Below, piece after piece: positions 45,162 to 52,982 of a DNA stretch of 64,000 bases. This DNA is from Blautia pseudococcoides. GTDB taxonomy: Bacteria; Bacillota; Clostridia; Lachnospirales; Lachnospiraceae. The position numbers were made by a program, and so were the translations under genes. Each line of letters starts with the position of its first letter. Position 1 is the stretch's first letter. Under the pieces are notes generated by a model. The model searched no databases and had not been told where the DNA came from. It saw only the letters and a program-made list of their open reading frames with translations. Where the stretch lies: positions 3,327,001 through 3,391,000 of the forward strand of contig NZ_CP015405.2 of assembly GCF_001689125.2 (NCBI RefSeq). Reading direction: 5' to 3'.

Positions 45162-45776
45162 TCAGCTCTTCTCCTTCCTGTTCTTCTTCTCTATCAGAGT
45201 TTTATCCACATCGTCCTCATAGACACGCATCTGTACCTCCATAGGAGTAGGGTCCTGTGTGATCTTTCCGTGCCCGAAATGGTTGAAGAAGAATACCACC
45301 CCAAGGCCGATTCCCAGAGAATAGGTAAACTCCAGAATGGTGTGCCCAGTGGAAATATTGCCTGTGAGCTGTTTGTAGATCTGAAAAAACAGCCCGGAAG
45401 TATCCACATCCATATTAAATGTCATAATGGAAAAAGCGCCGCCGAAAAATGTCAGAAAGCACACCAGAACCGTCTTCATCCAGCTCCAGAACACGTGTTT
45501 ATGTTTCTGTGTCTCATAGGTAATGACAAAATTTGCCTCGCCGATATGGGTCACGTCCACAGTCTGCTCCTTATCCTGGATCGCATCCACCAGTTCCAGG
45601 GCTGATACCACATAACGCCCCGGCTTTCCGTCCGGTACGGTAAACACCTTTCTCACCCGGTTCCTGTTCAGCACACTTGTGCTGCTGGAGGACAGCTTCG
45701 CCACATCCTGCAGATAAACTTCCGGCTGATGTACCTCCACATTTTTCTCTGTCTGCACATATAAAATATCACTCAT
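45162..45776 (-). CDS. spoVAA: Stage V sporulation protein AA (SpoVAA)
   Basis: About 204 residues. A soluble N-terminal part (MSDILYVQTEKNVEVHQPEV and VYLQDVAKLSSSS) followed by two membrane segments (KTVLVCFLTFFGGAFSIMTF and LGIGLGVVFFFNHFG) is the SpoVAA layout. Start at 45776 with AAAGGAGATATTTAC. Follows sigF by 126 nt, in the spoIIA-spoVA order known from Bacillus and many Clostridia. Confidence 0.92.
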   Translation of the reverse strand: MSDILYVQTEKNVEVHQPEVYLQDVAKLSSSSTSVLNRNRVRKVFTVPDGKPGRYVVSALELVDAIQDKEQTVDVTHIGEANFVITYETQKHKHVFWSWMKTVLVCFLTFFGGAFSIMTFNMDVDTSGLFFQIYKQLTGNISTGHTILEFTYSLGIGLGVVFFFNHFGHGKITQDPTPMEVQMRVYEDDVDKTLIEKKNRKEKS

Positions 45777-45902
45777 GTAAATATCTCCTTTGAACATAGA
45801 CAGCCGGACGTAATCCTCCTGACTGCAATCACTATTACAGGGATAGTATGACATTTTCCTGTGCAAACTATTCTTAAAACAGCACACTTGCTGTGCCTTT
45901 CC

Positions 45903-46616
45903 TCAAAGCTTTTCCCGCAGGCAGTTCAGTATTTTTTTCTCAAGCCTTGACACCTGGACCTGGGATATGCCCAGCTCCCCCGCGATCTGGGTCTGGGTTT
46001 TCTCCTGGAAGAAACGCATATAGATCAGTTTTCTCTCCTCCGGATTCAATGTACCCAGCATTTGCTCCAGCATCATGCGGTTTAAAAGATGCTCCTGGTC
46101 ATTTCTCTGTTCCTCTATTTTGTCTTCAAGGGAGATATCCGTGCCGTCTCCCTGATATATGGTCTTCTGCAGGGACTCGATCTGTGCCCCCGACTCCATT
46201 GCCATTACCAGTTCCTCTCTGGTCACTGCAATGCGCTCTGCGATCTCATCCATCTCCGGCTCTCTCCCGTTCTCTATCATCAGTTCCTCTCTGGCTGTGT
46301 AAGCCCGGCAGCATATCTCCTTTAAGGAACGGCTGACTTTCATCATACCGTCATCCCGCAAAAAACGTTTAATCTCCCCTGTGATCATGGGAACTGCATA
46401 GGTGGAAAATTTCACATCATAAGAAGTGTCGAATTTGTCGATGGCCTTCAAAAGACCAATGCTCCCTATCTGGAACAAATCCTCTGCCTCCACCCCACGG
46501 TTTAAAAAACGCCTTACAATGCTGTGTACCAGACCAATATTTTTCTCTACCAACGTATCTCTTGCTTCCTTATCTCCCTGGTGCGCACGCCCGATAAGGG
46601 CAAGGATATCCTCCAT
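45903..46616 (-). CDS. sigF: RNA polymerase sigma-F factor
   Basis: 237 residues. Region 2 has FLNRGVEAEDLFQIGSIGLL, KAIDKFDTSYDVKFSTYAVP and region 4 has MRFFQEKTQTQIAGELGISQ then VQVSRLEKKIL. This is the forespore-specific first sporulation sigma factor, held inactive by SpoIIAB. It lies 11 nt after spoIIAB in the classical spoIIA operon. Confidence 0.97.
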   Translation of the reverse strand: MEDILALIGRAHQGDKEARDTLVEKNIGLVHSIVRRFLNRGVEAEDLFQIGSIGLLKAIDKFDTSYDVKFSTYAVPMITGEIKRFLRDDGMMKVSRSLKEICCRAYTAREELMIENGREPEMDEIAERIAVTREELVMAMESGAQIESLQKTIYQGDGTDISLEDKIEEQRNDQEHLLNRMMLEQMLGTLNPEERKLIYMRFFQEKTQTQIAGELGISQVQVSRLEKKILNCLREKL

Positions 46617-46627
46617 ACAGCCTCCTT

Positions 46628-47071
46628 CTACTCAAATACCTGAATTCCGGTTCCGATTTTTTTCTTCATCCGGACGACAGTACCCTTTCCCGGCTCAGAT
46701 TCCACTTCCAGCATATCCATAAATGCCTCCATGAAGGCAAAGCCCATGCCCGAGCGGTCCTGCTCCGGTTTTGTAGTGAACATGGGCTCCATGGCCTTCT
46801 CCACATTCTCAATCCCACGCCCGTGGTCAGTCACCGCCACGGTGAGTTCTCTGCCGCAGATAGTGCAGTCGATCCTGATCTTATCCGTCTCCTTCTCGTA
46901 AGCATGTACAATACAGTTTGTGATCGCCTCAGAGACAGCCGTCTTAATATCTGCCACCTCCTCAAGTGTGGGATTTAACTGGGTGGCAAACGCTGCCACC
47001 GTGATCCGTGCCAGCCCTTCGTTGCAGGAACGGCTGTCCATCTCCAATGTCATTTCATTGGTATTCTCCAT
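46628..47071 (-). CDS. spoIIAB: Anti-sigma-F factor and serine kinase SpoIIAB
   Basis: 147 residues of the GHKL ATPase/kinase type: EAITNCIVHAYE (N box), VTDHGRGIENVEKA (G1) and RSGMGFAFMEAFMD (G2). Binds sigma-F, and phosphorylates SpoIIAA. Second gene of the spoIIA operon, 14 nt after spoIIAA. Confidence 0.96.
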   Translation of the reverse strand: MENTNEMTLEMDSRSCNEGLARITVAAFATQLNPTLEEVADIKTAVSEAITNCIVHAYEKETDKIRIDCTICGRELTVAVTDHGRGIENVEKAMEPMFTTKPEQDRSGMGFAFMEAFMDMLEVESEPGKGTVVRMKKKIGTGIQVFE

Positions 47072-47085
47072 ATCTACCTTCCCCC

Positions 47086-47421
47086 TTACCTTCTTTTCTG
47101 GTGCCAGACAGCTTCCTGGCTGATTTCAATATATTTGTAGATGCCTGACAGGCGCATAATACGGTTTACCCTGTCGTTTACATGAATTGCCGACACCCTG
47201 CCCCCGCTGTAATGCAGCAGGCGGTATCTTCCCATAAGCATACCGATTCCGGAACTGTCCATAAAGGTGGTGCCGGAAAAGTCAAAGACAAGCTGGCGGA
47301 CATTACCTTTTTTCAGCTCTTTGTCCACCTCATCGGTGATCTGGCTGGCAAAATGATGGTCCAGCTCCTGTGGTACATAGACCATCAGGCAGTTGCCCCT
47401 CTTTTTTAACACATCTTCCAT
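47086..47421 (-). CDS. spoIIAA: Anti-anti-sigma factor SpoIIAA
   Basis: About 111 residues of the STAS fold. FMDSSGIGMLMGRYRLLHY holds the Ser phosphorylated by SpoIIAB (S57 by analogy). The ATG at 47421 is chosen because GGGGAAATGAGT gives correct spacing; an ATG two codons earlier lies too near. Unphosphorylated SpoIIAA releases sigma-F. First gene of the operon. No convincing sigma-H promoter was recognised by eye in the 133-nt gap upstream. Confidence 0.95.
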   Translation of the reverse strand: MEDVLKKRGNCLMVYVPQELDHHFASQITDEVDKELKKGNVRQLVFDFSGTTFMDSSGIGMLMGRYRLLHYSGGRVSAIHVNDRVNRIMRLSGIYKYIEISQEAVWHQKRR

Positions 47422-47499
47422 ACTCATTTCCCCTTACTCTTCCAATGTATCCCATCCGGATACTGCCGCCCGCAGAAATCTCATATTTTTCTACGGACA

Positions 47500-47533
47500 A
47501 CAAAAGGATGTGCATACATTCATGCACACCCTT
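47500..47533 (-). terminator. Terminator after the TPR gene
   Basis: Minus strand GGGTGTGCAT and ATGCACATCC form a stem (47522-47531 and 47506-47515; one mismatch) with a 6-nt loop followed by TTTTGTTG, between the TPR gene stop (47555) and the spoIIA operon. Confidence 0.7.
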
Positions 47534-47554
47534 TCCTTCAAGGTTTCTCTTAGG

Positions 47555-49186
47555 TTATTCTTCCCCGGTGTCTTCCCGGCTATCCTGTCCGTCACCTTCA
47601 TCACCGCTGTTGTCATCGCCGTTATTGTCATCCTGGTTTTCGTCACCGGTTCCGGGTTCCATACCGTCTTCCCCGCCTCCGTCCTCCTGGCCTTCATCGG
47701 GCTGATCCCCTGTATCTTCCTGAGGCTGTCCCTCATCAGCAGGTGCCTGGGAACCATCTCCGCCCCCGTCCTGCCCTGCCGAGGCTCCGGCAGGCGTTCC
47801 TCCGATGGCTGTCATGTAGTCCTTAGCGTCGCTGGCATAGCTGGTGCCCGGGAATGCGTCTATGATCTTCTGATACCATACTATGGCATTTTCGTTGTCT
47901 CCGCTCTTCTGATAAGACTGGGCCAGATAGAACATGGAGTCATAATCCGGGTCTCCGATATCCTGGGCTTTCAGCAGATTTTCAATGGCTGTTGCATAAT
48001 CCTGGTTTTCATACGCTGTGATACCCGTGCTCTTATATGCGGCCTTCACCGTTTCTCCGATCTCACTCATAATCTTGTCATACATGGACTTGGCATCCAC
48101 GGACAGCAGGGACGCGTCCACACTCTCCAGAGCGTTGGCTGCATTCTGATAATTCCCGCCGTTGTAGGCCTGCCAGGCCTTGATCAGATTATCATAGCTC
48201 TCAGACTTGGTATTAGCCTGGGCGATCTGCTCATTGGCTGTGTTCACAGACTGGGACGAGGCATCTATCTCCTGCTGCATCCTGTCTATCTCCGCAGCCT
48301 GGGTAGCCACCTTGTCACTGTACTCCACGATTTTCTTGTTGGCCTCATTATTGATCTTCTGGGTCTTGGCCGGAACAATAAGGAACCAGAGGGCTGATGC
48401 CCCCACAAGCAGCCCGATGATCAGGTTGATCAGCGTGTTGGTCACGGTTCTCTCCCTGTATTCCGGGGGCTGTATGATGGTGTCATTGCCTGAGTTGTAT
48501 ATGACACGCCCGTCCTTTTCCTGGCGGTTCTTTTCCTTTGCCTTGAATCTTGGCTCCAGGCTGGTCATTCTTCCTGTCTGGTCATCCACCTCCCGCAGAA
48601 AACGCAGTGTGGTGGTATTGGTCTTGTCTATCTTGGCAGCGATCTTCAGCTGTTTCCTGGCCTTCTCATAGGCACCTTCTTTTATATATATCAAAGAAAG
48701 CAGATGATAGCCTTTGATCAGCTTAGGATTGCTGGTAAGCACCTTCTTGAGCTGCATCTTAGCCATATCCAGATTGCCGGTCCGGCAGTATGCAAGACAC
48801 TGGTTATATTTTTTGATGCTGGTGTTGATGGTGTCAAGCCTATTGGCATTGCTCTGCAGCTTGTTGATATAATCTGACGCCACATTGCCGTCCGGCATAA
48901 TATTTTTGCTGATGACCCATTCACTTAAAGCGGCCACTACCTCTCCGGTCTCAAAATACACCAGCCCCAGCAGGTTCCTGGCCTGGATATTACATTTGTT
49001 CATCTTAAGGCTTCGTTTCAGGCAGGTAATTGCCCCGGACAAGTCACGGATCTGTGCCTTCTCCAGCCCCTGATTATAATAGAGATTGGACAGTGCCACT
49101 GCCTTTTTCTGGGCGGTCACATTACACCCGCACTTTGGGCAGTAAGGTGAAGTGTTGAGCTGTGCCTGGCATATCATACAATTCAT
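47555..49186 (-). CDS. Membrane-anchored TPR protein with N-terminal zinc ribbon and acidic tail
   Basis: 543 residues. Domains in order: a zinc ribbon MNCMICQAQ...YCPKCGCN (C3, C6, C16, C19), tetratricopeptide-like helices (about 30-200), a membrane segment near 250-272 (LINLIIGLLVGASALWFLIV), a coiled coil (KKIVEYSDKVATQAAEID onward), TPR repeats near 330-450, and a C-terminal low-complexity tail of about 75 residues rich in Asp, Glu, Gly and Gln. Function unknown; likely a scaffold at the membrane. It follows a 49-residue gene and folC on the same strand. The start has GGAGAAGACAG nearby. Confidence 0.8.
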   Translation of the reverse strand: MNCMICQAQLNTSPYCPKCGCNVTAQKKAVALSNLYYNQGLEKAQIRDLSGAITCLKRSLKMNKCNIQARNLLGLVYFETGEVVAALSEWVISKNIMPDGNVASDYINKLQSNANRLDTINTSIKKYNQCLAYCRTGNLDMAKMQLKKVLTSNPKLIKGYHLLSLIYIKEGAYEKARKQLKIAAKIDKTNTTTLRFLREVDDQTGRMTSLEPRFKAKEKNRQEKDGRVIYNSGNDTIIQPPEYRERTVTNTLINLIIGLLVGASALWFLIVPAKTQKINNEANKKIVEYSDKVATQAAEIDRMQQEIDASSQSVNTANEQIAQANTKSESYDNLIKAWQAYNGGNYQNAANALESVDASLLSVDAKSMYDKIMSEIGETVKAAYKSTGITAYENQDYATAIENLLKAQDIGDPDYDSMFYLAQSYQKSGDNENAIVWYQKIIDAFPGTSYASDAKDYMTAIGGTPAGASAGQDGGGDGSQAPADEGQPQEDTGDQPDEGQEDGGGEDGMEPGTGDENQDDNNGDDNSGDEGDGQDSREDTGEE

Positions 49187-49197
49187 CTGTCTTCTCC

Positions 49198-49347
49198 CTA
49201 ATTCTTAGCCGTTCCATTGGTTTCTTTCAGCATTTCCTTCAAAATATCAATCACATCCGTCAAATCCTGTTTGTAGATATTGCCTTCCGCATCATCCACA
49301 TCCAGGCACGGCTGAAATTTTTTCAGTTCTTCCTCGTAATTAATCAT
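49198..49347 (-). CDS. 49-residue conserved-looking small protein
   Basis: ATG at 49347 to TAG at 49198. It begins MINYEEELKKFQPCLDVDD, continues AEGNIYKQDLTDVIDILKEM and ends GTAKN. It overlaps the folC stop (49340-49342) by 8 nt and has TTAGGAGGAGAATGA in front of the start, so translational coupling to folC is likely. Acidic and helical, no membrane segment, no family recognised. It links folC with the TPR gene, 11 nt further on. Confidence 0.7.
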   Translation of the reverse strand: MINYEEELKKFQPCLDVDDAEGNIYKQDLTDVIDILKEMLKETNGTAKN

Positions 49348-50641
49348 TCATTCTCCTCCTAACGTAATCCTTTATCTCCCCGGCAAGATACAAAGATCCC
49401 ACAACAAACAGCAGACCGTCCCCCTTCAGGGCGTATGCCTTCTCAAAAGCCTCTCCCGAATCCGGCACTGCCAGTACATTGCTGCATCCGTTTGCTTTAA
49501 AAAGCTTTGCAAGCTCCACGGATGACTGCTTTCTGCTGCCCCATATCTCCGTTGTCACCACATTGGCAAAAGTCAGGCCGCCGCACACCCTGCGGATCAT
49601 ATCCGCATAGTCCTTGTCCGAAACCGTTGTAAACAGAAGGCTTATAGAATACTCTTTTTGAAAATGCCGGACTGTCCCCACAAACTGGGCAACCCCGTCC
49701 TCATTATGGGCACCGTCCACGATCACGCCCGGAAGTATAGTCTCCATTCTGCCCTGCCATCTGGTATGCTTAAGACCTGTTTCCAGAGTTTCCTTCTCTA
49801 TCCTGTGGATATCCTTCAGGACACCCATTGTCTCCACTGCCAGTGAGGCATTCATCATCTGGTATTCTGCAATAAACGGGACAAACAGTTCTGTGGTCCC
49901 GTAAACACCGGAATCAAAGGTAAAACCGATTCCTTTTGGCGTATAGGACAAAAGCTTCTGGCTCCCTGCTTTCACCTCATAGCAGGGGCACCCCAGTTCC
50001 TTTGCGCGCCTGCGTATCACAGCGGCTGCTGTCTCATTGTTCGCGTCAAAGATAACCGGCACGCCTTTCTTGATAATGCCTGCCTTTTCGCCGGCTATTT
50101 TGTCTATGGTATCTCCCAGATATTCCACATGGTCCAGACTGATTGATGTGATGACACAGGCCAATGGATTCAAAATGGAGTTGGTAGCATCAAGTCTTCC
50201 CCCAAGGCCGGTCTCAAGTACAACCATATCAACATCCTCATCATCAAAGATCAGCATTCCCATGAGAAACAGGAACTCAAAATACGTGGGGTGATAATCC
50301 CCCTGCTCCACCAGGCGGTCGGACAGCTCCTTCACCCTGAGAAAAGTTTCCAGAAATTTTTCATCTGAGACCATCTGCTCATTGATCTGAAATCTCTCAT
50401 TGATCTTCATCAGATGCGGGGATGTAAAAAGTCCGCATTTGTAACCGCCTTCCTCCAGCATGGTGGACAGAAAAGCACAGACGCTTCCCTTTCCGTTGGT
50501 TCCTGCCACATGGATCATCTTTCTATTCTTATGGGGACTGCCCAGCATGTCCAGGCATTTCCTGGTGTGTTCCAATTTATTTTTCTTTGTAAATTTAGGA
50601 ATTTCTTCAATGTATGCTGCTGCTTCTTCATAAGTAAACAA
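49340..50641 (-). CDS. folC: Bifunctional folylpolyglutamate synthase / dihydrofolate synthase
   Basis: 433 residues of the Mur-ligase fold. ATP-binding loop HVAGTNGKGSVCAFLS (about 43-58), LGGRLDATNSILNP, ITSISLDHVEYLG and VDGAHNEDGV are the FolC hallmarks. Adds glutamate to folates in the cytoplasm. The start codon is TTG (50639-50641) with AAGGAAAAGTTTT; the sequence begins MFTYEEAAAYIEE, as expected. Confidence 0.95.
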   Translation of the reverse strand: MFTYEEAAAYIEEIPKFTKKNKLEHTRKCLDMLGSPHKNRKMIHVAGTNGKGSVCAFLSTMLEEGGYKCGLFTSPHLMKINERFQINEQMVSDEKFLETFLRVKELSDRLVEQGDYHPTYFEFLFLMGMLIFDDEDVDMVVLETGLGGRLDATNSILNPLACVITSISLDHVEYLGDTIDKIAGEKAGIIKKGVPVIFDANNETAAAVIRRRAKELGCPCYEVKAGSQKLLSYTPKGIGFTFDSGVYGTTELFVPFIAEYQMMNASLAVETMGVLKDIHRIEKETLETGLKHTRWQGRMETILPGVIVDGAHNEDGVAQFVGTVRHFQKEYSISLLFTTVSDKDYADMIRRVCGGLTFANVVTTEIWGSRKQSSVELAKLFKANGCSNVLAVPDSGEAFEKAYALKGDGLLFVVGSLYLAGEIKDYVRRRMND

Positions 50642-50694
50642 AAACTTTTCCTTCTTTCCGTCTTTGGTAAGCCTTATGATAACTATATAGGAAA

Positions 50695-50750
50695 GTCACC
50701 ACTTCCCTTTATAAGGATAAGGTCACTTATCATTATAATGGAGTGGTGAC
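50695..50750. repeat. Imperfect nested inverted repeat in the folC leader
   Basis: GTCACCACT (50695-50703) and AGTGGTGAC (50742-50750) are perfect complements enclosing AT-rich sequence with two further small palindromes (CCTTTATAAGG and ATTATAAT). It lies in the 147-nt gap between the LTA-synthase-like gene and folC. On the minus strand TTTCC follows. It may be a weak terminator of the former gene or a small mobile-element footprint. Confidence 0.55.
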
Positions 50751-50788
50751 AATATGCAAGCAAATTATGTCGGTTCTTTTAAAAGTTT

Positions 50789-52954
50789 TTAATTCTGTAC
50801 CGGGTTTTCCGGATCCGGCACCTCAATGTGCCCTTCACCGGAATCGGTTTTGTTCTGCTCCTGAATAGGATTCTGGGCTTCCCCGTCCCCATTGCCGACC
50901 GCATTGGGGTCGATCACATCTGCATCGTCCTTGGGGTCCTCACCCTCCAGGGGCGGAACCTCCGGGGTAAGAGGTTCCACAGGCACCTTGTAGATAATGG
51001 TATCTGTTCTGGTGAGCACCTTACGGGTGGAGCTGTTGCTTCGGATCGCCACATCCACCTCATCTCCGTCTTTTAGTTCCACATCATTGAGCAGAAGGGT
51101 TGTTGGGCTGATATATGTGGCGTCCAGAAGTTCTCCGTTCACCTCCACATACGCGGACTGCGTGAAGTTCTCCCCGGTTATATAATACCTGCCGTCAGAA
51201 ATCTTCTCTATTTTTTCAAGCACAGCATCTTTTACACCCAGACGCATCTCTGTCCGCTCAAAAGGATTCTCCCCATCGTAGACATACTGCTTTCCATACA
51301 GGATATCATACTGGAGCGTCTCCAGATCCACCTGATAATTTTTCGTCTGGCGTCTGGCCTGATGGAAACGGAATATATTTCCCTCATGGATTCCCACACG
51401 GTCCATAACCTCTGCTGCCATCTGGTAGGCTGCCACATTGGCATCCTTTTTTTCAAGGCCCATATTGTCCCAGATCACATACTCTGTCTGGAACAGATAA
51501 CGGTTCTTTACATCCTTCACTTTCAGACCCATGGTGGGAAGATGGTCTCCGTACATGACAAGCACTACATCCTCATCATATTGAGAGAGGGTTTCCGTAA
51601 GTTCTTTGACAAACTGGTCCATCTCATATATCTGGTTGCAGTAATACTCCCATTTATTATTCACAGCCTCCGACTCTCCGCCGGTCACGGTGATCTTTGG
51701 GTCATCAATCATGGGTTCCTCCGGATAATCCCCGTGTCCCTGCACAGATATGGTGTAAATATAATCCGGGTCATCTGAAGATTCCAACGATTCCATAATA
51801 TATTTTGTCAGATTCCTGTCCCGCATCCAGTCATTGGGATTGGTGTCATCCTGCTCTGCCATATATTCCTCTGAGGTAAAGGTGTCAAATCCCAGATTGG
51901 CGAAGACATTCTTCCTGCCGTAAAAGTTTGCCTCATTGTTGTGTATGGCGTGGGTGCTGTATCCGAGGTTTTTCAGCACATATGGCGCACTTTCGCAGGT
52001 TGTCTCCTTCAAAATACTCTTGTAAGGGTACTCACCCGGCCCAAAATAGCGCAGGCTCATACCGGTAATGGATTCAAACTCCGTGTTGGCTGTTCCGGCA
52101 CCCACACTGGGTACTTTGTAGTAGCCGGAGGAATATTCCTTCATCAGTTTCCTGAAAGTGGGAATGGGGTCCTCAGAGATATGCAGGAAATTCACAAGTG
52201 TGGGGTCAAAGAAAGATTCGAGCTGCAGGAAAATAATGTTGGGGCGTTTCTCCCCTGTCTCAGCCAGACCGCTCTCACTTTTCTCTATTTTATTGATGGA
52301 GGCCTCCGAATAATCCCTTGGGCAGCTGATACCTGTGTTGAAAATAGTGGTGGCCAGACAATAGGGATACCCATAATCTTCATAAGCAAATGCGATATTT
52401 CCGAAATAGTTGGACAGCACTCTCTTTTCCAGTGCCAGCTTGGTGGTTCCCGCAAAGGCCAGCACCCCTGCAAGCACAAGGGGAATATTCAGCTTGTAAG
52501 TCATTTTTCCCTGATATTTCGGTCCCTTCAAAAACAGAAATACCAGGCCAATGAGGGCCGCCACTGCCAGAATGATCACGATCACAAAAAAGACCGGTGA
52601 TAAATATTTGTTGGCGATCTTAAACGCATCCGTGAGCAGATGCAGGTCCGGCCCGGTAAACGGTGTGACACGATTCGCCAGCAGCACACCGTTGATGATT
52701 CCCAGGACCAGCCAGAAGATTGCCAGGAGGGTCCTCAAAAAAACCCTCCGGCGCACCAGATAAACTATCAGCGTGGTAGTAAAGATCAGAAAGGAATTGT
52801 ACAGAAACACCAGGGGCCTCTCCGTCATATAGGTATATGCCTCGCCGACGGAATGCCTGGAGATTGCTTCTATGACAAAATACCCCATCATGACCACTAC
52901 CATCTGAATCGGCAGAGAAAGCAGATTCAGATATTTTAACCACTTCTCATTCAT
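50789..52954 (-). CDS. LTA synthase family membrane sulfatase-like protein
   Basis: About 721 residues. Five membrane segments in the first 200 residues (LNLLSLPIQMVVVMMGYFVI first), then an extracellular alkaline-phosphatase-fold domain with NIIFLQLESFFDPTLV, GAGTANTEFESITGMS (catalytic Thr), TISVQGHGDYPEE and VLVMYGDHLPTMG. The C-terminus has an Ig/IPT-like module (YYITGENFTQSAYVEVNG) and a Pro/Glu/Asp-rich tail. Transfers glycerol phosphate to a glycolipid or polysaccharide. Start at 52954 has AGGAGAGTTAAAT. Shares a run with valS and folC. Confidence 0.88.
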   Translation of the reverse strand: MNEKWLKYLNLLSLPIQMVVVMMGYFVIEAISRHSVGEAYTYMTERPLVFLYNSFLIFTTTLIVYLVRRRVFLRTLLAIFWLVLGIINGVLLANRVTPFTGPDLHLLTDAFKIANKYLSPVFFVIVIILAVAALIGLVFLFLKGPKYQGKMTYKLNIPLVLAGVLAFAGTTKLALEKRVLSNYFGNIAFAYEDYGYPYCLATTIFNTGISCPRDYSEASINKIEKSESGLAETGEKRPNIIFLQLESFFDPTLVNFLHISEDPIPTFRKLMKEYSSGYYKVPSVGAGTANTEFESITGMSLRYFGPGEYPYKSILKETTCESAPYVLKNLGYSTHAIHNNEANFYGRKNVFANLGFDTFTSEEYMAEQDDTNPNDWMRDRNLTKYIMESLESSDDPDYIYTISVQGHGDYPEEPMIDDPKITVTGGESEAVNNKWEYYCNQIYEMDQFVKELTETLSQYDEDVVLVMYGDHLPTMGLKVKDVKNRYLFQTEYVIWDNMGLEKKDANVAAYQMAAEVMDRVGIHEGNIFRFHQARRQTKNYQVDLETLQYDILYGKQYVYDGENPFERTEMRLGVKDAVLEKIEKISDGRYYITGENFTQSAYVEVNGELLDATYISPTTLLLNDVELKDGDEVDVAIRSNSSTRKVLTRTDTIIYKVPVEPLTPEVPPLEGEDPKDDADVIDPNAVGNGDGEAQNPIQEQNKTDSGEGHIEVPDPENPVQN

Positions 52955-52982
52955 ATATTTAACTCTCCTATAGCCTGCGCAG

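Noticed and set aside
47393..48397. 334-codon plus-strand open frame opposite the TPR gene
   Set aside because: It mirrors the acidic low-complexity tail and helices of the TPR protein; no start signal and no family features.
50642..50788. Tetrahydrofolate riboswitch upstream of folC
   Set aside because: The location is attractive, but none of the conserved THF riboswitch core sequence is present; only a nested inverted repeat is seen.
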